The position numbers were made by a program, and so were the translations under genes. This document shows, in pieces, positions 6,745 through 16,329 of a DNA stretch of 49,038 bases. Source of the stretch: Flavobacteriaceae bacterium (GTDB lineage Bacteria; Bacteroidota; Bacteroidia; Flavobacteriales; Flavobacteriaceae); contig CANHMG010000007.1 in assembly GCA_947461795.1 (NCBI GenBank), positions 1 to 49,038 of the forward strand, read 5' to 3'. Below the pieces are notes generated by a model. That model made no database searches. It was not told the DNA's origin and saw only the letters and a list, made by a program, of their open reading frames with translations. Position 1 is the stretch's first letter; the number at the start of each line of letters is the position of its first letter.

Positions 6745-9144
6745 ATGATTACAAATACAGACTTAGAATATAAAGGCGACTTATATCCATCGAATATTGT
6801 TGAATTTAAAAAAGATGTAGACAGTGTTTATTTCTATACCGATAACAGCGTTATTTTAAAAATCACAGTACTTCGCGATAGTTTAATTCGTTTTCGTTAT
6901 ACCACCAAAGGCTATTTTAGTAAAGATTTTTCGTATGCTATCGATAAGACACAATCGCATGGCTATAATTTCCTAGAAGTTACAGAAGAAAAAACCTGTT
7001 ATAAAATAACCACAAGTAAAGTAGTTTGTTCAATCGACAAGATCGATTTGCGTGTAGCTATTTTTGATTTAGATAAAAATTGTATTCTAGAAGATGAACT
7101 TGGTTTCCATTGGGAAGAGAGTTATCATTATGGTGGGAATATTGTCAAAATGAGCAAAGCTTCTAAAGAAGGAGAATGCTTTTATGGAATGGGAGATAAA
7201 GCTTCTCATGCCAATCTCAAAGGGAAACGTGTAGAGAATTGGGCTACGGATCAATACGCTTTTAGTAAGGACCAAGAACCGTTATATAAAGTGGTTCCTT
7301 TTTATATTGGATTGCATCATAAACATGCTTATGGTGTTTTCTTCGACAATACGTTCAAGACAACTTTCGATTTTTGTCATGAAAAAAGAAACGTAACCAG
7401 TTTTTGGGCAGATGGTGGCGAAATGAATTACTACTTTGTTTACGGTCCACAAATGCAAGATGTGGTTACAACCTATACGCATTTAACTGGAAAACCTGAG
7501 TTGCCGCCACTTTGGGCTTTGGGATATCATCAATGTAAATGGAGTTATTATCCTGAAAGTAAAGTGAAAGAAGTCACGTCTAAATTCCGTGAATTGAAAA
7601 TTCCTTGCGATGCGATTTATCTCGACATCGATTATATGGAAGGTTTTCGTTGTTTTACTTGGAATAAAGAATATTTTCCCGACCCGAAAAGAATGGTTGC
7701 CGAATTGGCCGATGATGGTTTCAAAACGGTTGTTATCATCGATCCTGGAATCAAAATCGATAAAGAATATTGGGTTTATAAAGAAGCTTTAGAGAAAGAT
7801 TATTTCTGTAAAAGAGCCGATGGCCCTTATATGAAAGGTAAAGTTTGGCCGGGAGAATGTAACTTCCCAGATTATACTAATCCAGAAGTTCGCGAATGGT
7901 GGGCCGGACTGTTCAAAGAATTGATTTCAGATTATGGCGTAAAAGGTGTTTGGAACGATATGAACGAGCCTGCCGTAATGGAAGTTCCAGGTAAAACATT
8001 TCCCATGGATGTTCGTCATGATTATGATGGAAACCCTTGCAGTCATAGAAAAGCTCATAATATCTACGGAACACAAATGGCACGAGCAACCTATGAAGGT
8101 GTGAAGCAATTTGCGTATCCAAAACGTCCTTTTATTATCACACGTTCAGCATATTCCGGAGCACAACGATATACCTCTTCTTGGACCGGCGATAATGTGG
8201 CTTCATGGGAACATTTATGGATAGCCAATATTCAAATGCAGCGCATGTCAATATCTGGAATGGGATTTACTGGTTCGGATATCGGTGGATTTGCTGAGCA
8301 GCCTTCGGGTGAATTGTACGCGCGTTGGATTCAATTGGGTGTTTTTCATCCTTTCTGTAGAACACATTCTTCTGGCGATCACGGTGATCAAGAACCTTGG
8401 TCGTTCGATATAGATGTGATTAATATTACTAGAAAGTTTGTGGAACTGAGATATCAATTGTTGCCCTATTTGTATACCATGTTTTGGGAATATATCAACG
8501 ATGGTATACCAATGTTGAAGCCATTATTTTATTTCGATCAGGAAGATAATCATACGCATTATCGTACGGATGAATTTATTTTTGGGAATCAAATTTTGGT
8601 TTGTCCAATTTTAGAACCCAATGCTCAAGGGCGAAGAATGTATATTCCAATTGGAAATTGGTATAACTACTGGACTGACGAATTGGTTTCTGGACGAAAA
8701 GAACTTTGGGTGAAAACCGATTACGATCAAATTCCAATTTTTGTAAAGGAAGGTGCTATTATTCCAAAATATCCAGTGCAACAGTATGTGGGTGAATTGG
8801 ATTTTGAGGAAATTTCTTTGGATATTTATTTCAAACTTGGGAAAGAAAAATCCGTACTTTATGAAGATGCTCAAGATGGTTACGATTATAACAAAGGTCG
8901 CTTTAGTTTGGCAACATTTACATTAAGAGGTAAAGAAACCGATTTGATTATTCAACAACACAAAGAAGGAAAGTTCGAAACAAATTATACTAAATTTAAA
9001 ATCAATTTACACGGATTACCATTTAAGATTAAGAAAATTGAAATTGATAATGAAACTATTCCTTTTGAAAATATAAATTTTGATGGAAAAAATACGTTAA
9101 CTATTGATAAAGATTTTTCGGAACTTCATTTCATTGGAGCTTAA
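6745..9144 (+). CDS. Glycoside hydrolase family 31 (alpha-glucosidase-like)
   Basis: PLWALGYHQCKWSYYP, GVWNDMNEPAVM nucleophile motif, WTGDNVASWEHL, GMGFTGSDIGGF, WIQLGVFHPFCRTHS. Confidence 0.96.
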   Translation: MITNTDLEYKGDLYPSNIVEFKKDVDSVYFYTDNSVILKITVLRDSLIRFRYTTKGYFSKDFSYAIDKTQSHGYNFLEVTEEKTCYKITTSKVVCSIDKIDLRVAIFDLDKNCILEDELGFHWEESYHYGGNIVKMSKASKEGECFYGMGDKASHANLKGKRVENWATDQYAFSKDQEPLYKVVPFYIGLHHKHAYGVFFDNTFKTTFDFCHEKRNVTSFWADGGEMNYYFVYGPQMQDVVTTYTHLTGKPELPPLWALGYHQCKWSYYPESKVKEVTSKFRELKIPCDAIYLDIDYMEGFRCFTWNKEYFPDPKRMVAELADDGFKTVVIIDPGIKIDKEYWVYKEALEKDYFCKRADGPYMKGKVWPGECNFPDYTNPEVREWWAGLFKELISDYGVKGVWNDMNEPAVMEVPGKTFPMDVRHDYDGNPCSHRKAHNIYGTQMARATYEGVKQFAYPKRPFIITRSAYSGAQRYTSSWTGDNVASWEHLWIANIQMQRMSISGMGFTGSDIGGFAEQPSGELYARWIQLGVFHPFCRTHSSGDHGDQEPWSFDIDVINITRKFVELRYQLLPYLYTMFWEYINDGIPMLKPLFYFDQEDNHTHYRTDEFIFGNQILVCPILEPNAQGRRMYIPIGNWYNYWTDELVSGRKELWVKTDYDQIPIFVKEGAIIPKYPVQQYVGELDFEEISLDIYFKLGKEKSVLYEDAQDGYDYNKGRFSLATFTLRGKETDLIIQQHKEGKFETNYTKFKINLHGLPFKIKKIEIDNETIPFENINFDGKNTLTIDKDFSELHFIGA

Positions 9145-9207
9145 TTTATCAGTAGATAGTAGCAATATACTTTATAGAGTTGTATTTTTGTACTTCTAAA
9201 ATTTAGT

Positions 9208-10023
9208 ATGATGAAAAAACATTTGATATTTATAGGAATCGTTAGTTTAATTCTTTCCTGTGCTACTAATCCGTTTACTGGTAAAAAAAATTTAAATTTT
9301 GTTTCCAATAGTGAATTATTCCCAACGGCATTTCAACAATACGGTGCGTTTTTGAAAGAAAACAAAGTGATTTCAGGAACATTAGATGCTAAAAGTGTAG
9401 AAACTGTTGGAATGAAGATTAAGAATGCTGCTGAACGATATCTAAAAGCTAATGGCAATCCACATTATCTGGATGACTATCAATGGGAATACAAATTAGT
9501 GGAAAGTAAAGACGTAAATGCATGGTGTATGCCAGGTGGTAAAATTGTAGTGTATTCTGGTATTTTACCTATAACCAAAGATGAAGCAGGTTTGGCAACA
9601 GTAATGGGACATGAAGTTTCTCATGCTTTAGCGAATCACGGTGCACAACGAATGAGTGCTGCTCAATTGCAACAATTAGGAGCCGTTGGAGTTGCTGTTG
9701 CTACTTCAGGTAAGACCGAACAAACACAGGCGATAATACAACAGGCTTATGGATTAGGATCTCAAGTAGGAGTGATGTTGCCTTTTAGTAGAAGCCACGA
9801 AAGCGAAGCGGATCAAATTGGACTCACTTTAATGGCTATAGCAGGTTACAATCCTGATCAAGCGGTTTTTTTCTGGGAACGTATGTCAGCCAAAGCTGGA
9901 GGACAAGCACCACCTGAATTTATGAGTACACACCCTTCAGATGCTACTCGAATTGCTAATATTAGAAAATTGATTCCTGAAGCTAAAGCAGAAGCTGCAA
10001 AATTTGGAGTAGTGTTTAAATAA
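9208..10023 (+). CDS. M48 family metalloprotease, lipoprotein
   Basis: Lipoprotein signal (LILSCA), NPFTGKKNLNFVS, HEVSHALANH zinc motif, ESEADQIGL. Confidence 0.95.
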   Translation: MMKKHLIFIGIVSLILSCATNPFTGKKNLNFVSNSELFPTAFQQYGAFLKENKVISGTLDAKSVETVGMKIKNAAERYLKANGNPHYLDDYQWEYKLVESKDVNAWCMPGGKIVVYSGILPITKDEAGLATVMGHEVSHALANHGAQRMSAAQLQQLGAVGVAVATSGKTEQTQAIIQQAYGLGSQVGVMLPFSRSHESEADQIGLTLMAIAGYNPDQAVFFWERMSAKAGGQAPPEFMSTHPSDATRIANIRKLIPEAKAEAAKFGVVFK

Positions 10024-10068
10024 AAGTGTAAAAAAAACCATCAACTAAGAATGGCTTTTTTTTTAATT

Positions 10069-11373
10069 TTATTTTTTGATTAGCTTTTGTATTTGGGTAT
10101 GATTTCCTTGTCGAACCAAAATCATATAAACACCAGACGAAAGTTTTGTAATATCAATCGTATTTTGATTAGACACCTTCATTACTGAATTACCAATTAT
10201 ATTGAAGATTTCGCACTCGTAGTTTTCAGACATAATATTTGTGATGGTAATTGAATTTGTTGCAGGATTTGGTCCAATCGCAATATTTGTAAGTTGTTGT
10301 TCATAAATTGCTAAATTGCAATCAAGCTCATTTATTTTTTGCCAAATTTGATTGCAAAATATTGTTGGAACTGAACTTGTCGAACTCGGTGCTTCTCCCA
10401 TTCTGATAAAGACTAAACCTGAACTTTGTGAAATACTGACTATTTGTCCATCTCTTCCCAATCCTGCAATCATATCTGATGGTGCATCCGCAGCATATGA
10501 ACCAGGGAAAATCAGTTGAGTAGTTGGCAACATGTAATTTGGTTTTCCATTCAGCCACCATAAGTAACCATAAGATTTATTGAGATTTTGAGAGGTGTTG
10601 ACCATTTCACTATAATAGTTTGGGTTAATGAGTTGATTGCCATTCCAAACGCCGTTTCCTTGAATTAATAAACCAAAACGCGCCATACTTCTGACAGTAC
10701 TAAAATAAACATTGTTGTAATCAATGGTTGTCCAACCTCCGGTCATTCCCGTTGGGTTTTTAAGTTTTAGTTGTGTGTAGGTGTTTAGGTTTACCGTTGT
10801 TGCGCTTTGCAATACATCGTCAAGCAAAGTATAAGGTGCATTGTGATAAGCCCAGCGTGTACCTGCATCTGCCAAATAATCTAGGCAAATTGGGTCGGTA
10901 CAATCATTTTCGATTACACCATCATCTAAACCTGATGTCATCGTCAATTGGTTTTTAATGGTAATGTTGTTTTCTTGTGGTAGTGTGCAGTTGGTCCAAC
11001 CTGCGCCTAAGTAAATTGAAGTTCTATCATTGATATTCAAAAGGTTTTCTTCTTGCGCTTTTCCAACCAAAAAAGAGGTGATGGTTTTCCCTGCAGATGC
11101 CCAATACCATAAACCCTGATCCGTAAAAGTTCCGAAGTACTGTTCTAAAGCAATTTTCCCGTCTTTTAAAATGATAAACCCTTTGGTGTTTTCCTGTTCA
11201 AGAAAAGTATACAAATTGTTGATTCGTTCCGGACACCAACCTAATGTACTTGGATCAGTTGTTTCCCAAGTTGCGGAAGTACTAATTGGTGGATAATACA
11301 GAGGCTGAGCTTTTGTATTTATTGAGAATACAAACAAAATGAAGATATAAAGTAGTGCTAGTTTTTTCATCAT
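10069..11373 (-). CDS. Serine hydrolase (beta-lactamase/class C family) with T9SS type A C-terminal sorting domain
   Basis: ASAGKTITS (SxxK), YHNAPY (YxN-like), C-terminal IGPNPATNSITI...KLSSGVYMILVRQGNHTQIQKLIKK. Confidence 0.9.
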   Translation of the reverse strand: MMKKLALLYIFILFVFSINTKAQPLYYPPISTSATWETTDPSTLGWCPERINNLYTFLEQENTKGFIILKDGKIALEQYFGTFTDQGLWYWASAGKTITSFLVGKAQEENLLNINDRTSIYLGAGWTNCTLPQENNITIKNQLTMTSGLDDGVIENDCTDPICLDYLADAGTRWAYHNAPYTLLDDVLQSATTVNLNTYTQLKLKNPTGMTGGWTTIDYNNVYFSTVRSMARFGLLIQGNGVWNGNQLINPNYYSEMVNTSQNLNKSYGYLWWLNGKPNYMLPTTQLIFPGSYAADAPSDMIAGLGRDGQIVSISQSSGLVFIRMGEAPSSTSSVPTIFCNQIWQKINELDCNLAIYEQQLTNIAIGPNPATNSITITNIMSENYECEIFNIIGNSVMKVSNQNTIDITKLSSGVYMILVRQGNHTQIQKLIKK

Positions 11374-11519
11374 TGTACGTTTTTAGTTTAGCTTAAGATG
11401 TTCTTAACCAGTTAAAGTTTAATATCCGCAGAAAATATAATATTTAATTCTAAAATAACACGGTTTAATCTTTTGTAAACAAATTTAAAATAAATTCGCT
11501 TTATCAATTCATAAAATCG

Positions 11520-12857
11520 TTGAACATGGCAAACTTACAAAAAGGAGAAAAGAAATTATTGAACGCCTGGGCTTTTTATGATTGGGCGAATTCGGTTTAT
11601 CCTTTAGTAATCTCTTCAGCAATATTTCCGATATTTTATGAGGCGATTTTCACAGAACGCAATCATTATATTCATGTGTTTGGAACTGAAATCAAGAATT
11701 CGGCATTGATTAGTTTTGTTACTGCGGCTGCTTTTTTAGTGGTTGCCTTTATTTCTCCTTTGTTATCTGGGATTGCTGATTATGTTGGAAATAAGAAAAA
11801 TTTCATGCGTTTCTTTTGTTATTTAGGAGCGATTTCATGTATCGCTTTATATTGGTTTAGTCTAGATTCAATATATAGTAGTCTACTTTTTTACTTTTTA
11901 GGGTTGATTGGATTTTGGGGAAGTTTGGTTTTTTATAATTCCTATTTGCCAGATATTGCTTTCCCTGAACAACAAGATAGTATTAGTGCAAAAGGATATT
12001 CTTTAGGTTATATAGGAAGCGTTATTTTATTGCTATTTAATTTAGCTATGGTAATGAAACCCCAACTGTTTCACATTACAGGAACCGAGGGAGAAGCGGC
12101 AATGAAAGCTATGCGTTATTCTTTTGTAACTGTTGGAATTTGGTGGATTGTTTTTAGTCAATATACGTATTTCTATTTACCGAAAGGAAATGCTAATTCG
12201 GATAGAAAAGTAACCAAAAATGTCCTGCTTAATGGATTTAAAGAATTGAAAAAAGTAGGGCATCTATTAAAAGAGAATTCTATTTTAAAAAAATATCTAT
12301 CGGGATTCTTTGTGTATAGTATGGCGGTGCAAACAGTAATGTTGGTAGCTACTTATTTCGGTGCTCAAGAAATATCTTGGGAATCTAAAAGTCAAAGTAC
12401 AATTGGTTTGATTGTTTGTATTTTATTAATTCAGCTAGTTGCTATTATCGGTGCTGTTTTTACTTCAAAAGCGTCAGCAAAATTCGGTAATATACCAACA
12501 TTAATCGTAGTCAATTGTTTTTGGGTTGTACTTTGTGGTTTAGCCTATTTTATGACTTTGCCGATTCATTTCTATGTCATGGCTACATTAGTTGGATTGG
12601 TCATGGGCGGCATTCAAGCTTTATCACGTTCTACTTATTCTAAATTGTTACCAGAAACGGAAGACACTGCTTCCTTTTTTAGTTTCTTTGATGTAGCCGA
12701 AAAAATTGGAATTGTCATCGGAATGTGTGTGTATGGAATCATCGATCAAATTACGGGAAGCCCGAGGTTTGCCATCGTTTTCTTGGGAGTGTTTTTTATT
12801 ATTGGAGTGGTGTTGCTTCGAAGAATACCAAAAGAAAAAAGCACTTTAAATCAATAA
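11520..12857 (+). CDS. MFS transporter, UMF1 family
   Basis: LNAWAFYDWANSVYPLVISSAIFPIFYE; multiple TM helices; GGIQALSRSTYSKLLPE. Confidence 0.92.
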   Translation: MNMANLQKGEKKLLNAWAFYDWANSVYPLVISSAIFPIFYEAIFTERNHYIHVFGTEIKNSALISFVTAAAFLVVAFISPLLSGIADYVGNKKNFMRFFCYLGAISCIALYWFSLDSIYSSLLFYFLGLIGFWGSLVFYNSYLPDIAFPEQQDSISAKGYSLGYIGSVILLLFNLAMVMKPQLFHITGTEGEAAMKAMRYSFVTVGIWWIVFSQYTYFYLPKGNANSDRKVTKNVLLNGFKELKKVGHLLKENSILKKYLSGFFVYSMAVQTVMLVATYFGAQEISWESKSQSTIGLIVCILLIQLVAIIGAVFTSKASAKFGNIPTLIVVNCFWVVLCGLAYFMTLPIHFYVMATLVGLVMGGIQALSRSTYSKLLPETEDTASFFSFFDVAEKIGIVIGMCVYGIIDQITGSPRFAIVFLGVFFIIGVVLLRRIPKEKSTLNQ

Positions 12858-12889
12858 AACGCCTTTGTAAATTCACCTTCCTTTTTCAT

Positions 12890-13332
12890 TTAAACTTTAT
12901 AAATATCGCCTGAACCAGTCACTTTCGTGTCTTTTTTTATAGGATTTCCATAATATTCAATATCTCCAGAGCCAGTAACTCTTGCTTCAAGATTTTGAAA
13001 TTCTGATTGAATAGACATTTCTTCCTCGACTTTATAGAGTACTCTATTTAATTCTTCCAAGTGAAAACTAATGTTATTCTTATAAAAATCGATGCTGTTG
13101 TTAATAATAATGCGTTTCAACCAAGCTCCAAATGCAACTTCTTGGCGGTAATCATTTAAATTTAAAAAAGCTTTTAAAAATCCTTCTTACATCACATCCT
13201 CAGCATAATGTTCATCTTTCACAATACGAAAGGCCACATTACACATCGCTTTTGAAGAACGATTGTATATCTCGAATTCAGCTTTTTTTAATTTTTTTAC
13301 TTGCAAAGAGCAATTAAATCTTCAATATTTAG
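12890..13332 (-). pseudogene. Chimeric relic: degraded ECF sigma factor 5' part fused to C-terminus of DUF2807 (GIN domain) protein
   Basis: Minus strand reads NIEDLIALCK*/frameshift/KKAEFEIYNRSSKAMCNVAFRIVKDEHYAEDVM*EGFLKAFLNLNDYRQEVAFGAWLKRIIINNSIDFYKNN (sigma70 region 2 type), then in frame ARVTGSGDIEYYGNPIKKDTKVTGSGDIYKV (DUF2807 C-terminus). Confidence 0.82.
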
Positions 13333-13478
13333 TGGTGAAAAACACAATTAGGATTTTATTAATTTATAGCAAAGACAAATTATTTTTTGATATGTTACAG
13401 TTTTAAAGAAATAATAGTATTTTTTTTAAATTGCATTCCTTGAAATAATTATATTTGAAAATTAATTAAAAAAACGCA

Positions 13479-14846
13479 ATGAAATCAATTAAATTAATTT
13501 TTCTCCTAGCTATTTTCTCCATTTTTATTTTTAATTCATGCACAGGTGAAGACGAGCCTATTGACCCGTTATTACTAGAAGAAGTGCCGGCTCTTTGCAG
13601 TCAACCAGCCTTTTTTAGTGTGAGTTCTTTTATTAATGGAAATACTGTTCGAATTGATTGGGACAAAACTTCTGGGGTAGAATGGGAAATTCAATACGGA
13701 ACCAACGGATTTGTCCTAGGAAATGGAACTATAGTAAATTTTAATACTACAAGTAGTCTTATTACGGGATTAACGTCTACAATTAATTATAGTTTTTACA
13801 TACGTACTAAATGTGATACAAATGAATATAGCCAATGGATTGGACCAATTGCTCCTGGTTCAAGTGTAGATGTTTGCGAAAATCCTACCAATTTGACAGC
13901 GGTACGTTCGGCAACTGACGCAACTAAAATTACAGCAACATGGTTAGCTAATGGCGATGAAAATTCCTGGCAAGTGCAATATGGAACTTCTGGTTTTATT
14001 ATTGGTAGCGGAACAATTGTAGCTACTGCTTCTAATACAAAAATAGTTTCTAATCTTTTAGAAAATGTGGCCTATGATTTTTATGTGCGTTCCAATTGTG
14101 ATGCCAATCAAAATAGTGGATGGGTTGGACCAGTAACAGTCAATGCAGTAGGTGCTCTTGGATGCACTACCCCAACAAATTTAGCAGTAGTTCGCAATGC
14201 CACTTTATCTTCTCAAGTGAATGTTAGTTGGACTGCAGGTGGAACTGAAACTTCCTGGGAAATTCAATACGGTAATACAGGATTTGCTGTGGGAACAGGA
14301 ACTTCAAGTGTTGCAACAACAAATCCTAAAATTATTTCAGGATTATTAGATACTTCCTATGATTTTTACATACGTGCGAAGTGTTCGGCTACACAAAATA
14401 GTAGTTGGTTTGGTCCAATAAATATTCCAACAACAGGTTCCTCAGGTGGGAATTATTACTTAAGAATGAAAGTTGATGGAGTTTTAAAAAACTTTCCACT
14501 TGATCAAACAGGTTCAAACCTTAATGCTTTAGATTTACAAATTTTATCAAATGATAGTGCTCTCATTAATTACTTTACTTTACAAATTGCCCAACTTCAG
14601 GCGCCTGGCGTATACGCTTTTGCTGATCCAGATGTAACTGCACTCTGTTCCTATATTGAAAATGATGTAATTTTTTCTTCTAGTTATGATGATTTTACAG
14701 ATAGTCCAGGAAACATAACGATTATTGATCTAGATTTAATAAACAATAGAATCAAAGGAACTTTCAACTTTATTGGAAAAGACGACAGTACCCCGCCTCA
14801 AGCTAGAGTAATTACCGTGGGGGAATTCTATCTGCCTTTGCAATAA
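13479..14846 (+). CDS. Fibronectin type III repeat lipoprotein
   Basis: Lipoprotein signal (IFNSCTGEDEP); three FN3-like repeats (W.IQYG..GF..G.GT...T......L.......FYIR..C); C-terminal RIKGTFNF...GEFYLPL. Confidence 0.85.
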   Translation: MKSIKLIFLLAIFSIFIFNSCTGEDEPIDPLLLEEVPALCSQPAFFSVSSFINGNTVRIDWDKTSGVEWEIQYGTNGFVLGNGTIVNFNTTSSLITGLTSTINYSFYIRTKCDTNEYSQWIGPIAPGSSVDVCENPTNLTAVRSATDATKITATWLANGDENSWQVQYGTSGFIIGSGTIVATASNTKIVSNLLENVAYDFYVRSNCDANQNSGWVGPVTVNAVGALGCTTPTNLAVVRNATLSSQVNVSWTAGGTETSWEIQYGNTGFAVGTGTSSVATTNPKIISGLLDTSYDFYIRAKCSATQNSSWFGPINIPTTGSSGGNYYLRMKVDGVLKNFPLDQTGSNLNALDLQILSNDSALINYFTLQIAQLQAPGVYAFADPDVTALCSYIENDVIFSSSYDDFTDSPGNITIIDLDLINNRIKGTFNFIGKDDSTPPQARVITVGEFYLPLQ

Positions 14847-14866
14847 TAATAGTATAATGAAATTTA

Positions 14867-14892
14867 AAATCCGTCGTGTGGCGGATTTTTTT
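14867..14892 (+). terminator. Rho-independent terminator
   Basis: AAATCCGTCGTGTGGCGGATTTTTTT. Confidence 0.75.
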
Positions 14893-15048
14893 GTTGCAAA
14901 AAGGTAATTTTTCTTGTCTCTAATTTATTTTTTTAAAGCATTAGATTAAAGAAATTTTAAATATGAATTTTATTTTAATACTTTATATTTCGTTAGAAGT
15001 AAAGGATTAAATATATTTGTTATCTCATTAGAAAAAAATATTCCTATT

Positions 15049-16113
15049 ATGATTAAAAATAAAATCATTCTTTTCATAGCTATTATTACAATGTTTGGTT
15101 TTGTATCATGTGAAGATGAGCCTGTTGATCCAGATTTTTTAGTTGAAGTACCAAATCCTTGTAACGAACCTTCTTTATTTACAGTTAGTTCTTTTATCAA
15201 TGGAAATACAGTAAGAATTGATTGGGACAAAGCTTCTGGAGATGCTTGGGAAGTACAATACGGAATAAATGGTTTTGTTTTAGGAACTGGAATTACAGTA
15301 AATTTCACGAATACAAGTAGCTTAATTAGCGGATTGACAGATACGATATCCTATCAATTTTACATACGTACCAAATGTGCCAATAGCAAATACAGTGCAT
15401 GGGTTGGACCAGTTTCACCAGGCAGTAGTGTTACTTCTTGTGCACTTCCTACTAATGTCACAGCAGTTCGTTCTTTAACTGATACATCGATGGCAACCGT
15501 AGCTTGGACAGTCAATGGAGATGAAAATTCATGGCAAGTAGAATATGGGAATCATGGGTTTGTATTAGGTTCGGGAACTATTCTTGCTTCTTTGTCACCA
15601 ACTAAAACCATATCCAATTTAATTGAAAATATAAGCTATGATTTTTATGTTCGATCGAATTGTACTTCCAATCAAAATAGTGATTGGGTTGGGCCTATCA
15701 CTATTAATGCTTTTGGTGTCGTAAGCACGGATGCTTTCTCTGCTTTAATAGATGGAGTGGAGTTTTTCGAGACAGATATTAATATCAATCCAAATGCTCT
15801 TCACAATGGGCTTCCTTCAATTAATATTATTGCAACTAATGCCAATAATGATGTAATTGATATTAATGTAGAAAATGATGTTGTTGTCGGAACTGAATAC
15901 TTCAATACGGATCCTCTAACAGATAAGTTTAAATTTATTTATTTTGAACCCATACCAATAGAATTTGAGACTGATACTGATGGATCGATTATTATTACAG
16001 AAAGAACCGCTACAAGAATAAAAGGAACGTTCTATTTTAATGCAATTGGACCTGCACCTACTTTTCTAATTCGAAATGTTACTGTAGGGACTTTTGATGT
16101 AGCGATTCCATAA
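15049..16113 (+). CDS. Fibronectin type III repeat lipoprotein (tandem paralog)
   Basis: Lipoprotein signal (GFVSCEDEPVDP); two FN3-like repeats closely matching 13479-14846; C-terminal RIKGTFYF...GTFDVAIP. Confidence 0.85.
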   Translation: MIKNKIILFIAIITMFGFVSCEDEPVDPDFLVEVPNPCNEPSLFTVSSFINGNTVRIDWDKASGDAWEVQYGINGFVLGTGITVNFTNTSSLISGLTDTISYQFYIRTKCANSKYSAWVGPVSPGSSVTSCALPTNVTAVRSLTDTSMATVAWTVNGDENSWQVEYGNHGFVLGSGTILASLSPTKTISNLIENISYDFYVRSNCTSNQNSDWVGPITINAFGVVSTDAFSALIDGVEFFETDININPNALHNGLPSINIIATNANNDVIDINVENDVVVGTEYFNTDPLTDKFKFIYFEPIPIEFETDTDGSIIITERTATRIKGTFYFNAIGPAPTFLIRNVTVGTFDVAIP

Positions 16114-16329
16114 ATTAAAATCCAAAAGCTATTTTTATTCTATAATTCAATGAACTTAATTAAGCCTAAATGATTCAATTTAGGTTTTTTTATGGCATAA
16201 AAGTTGACTTTTTATAGAACCTAACGAATTATAGTGTAGTACATCGATTATATTGTATTTTATAATTAACTTCTACTACATTTGTTTATCCAAATAACAA
16301 TTTAATGTCATTTTGACCTGCCAAATCTT

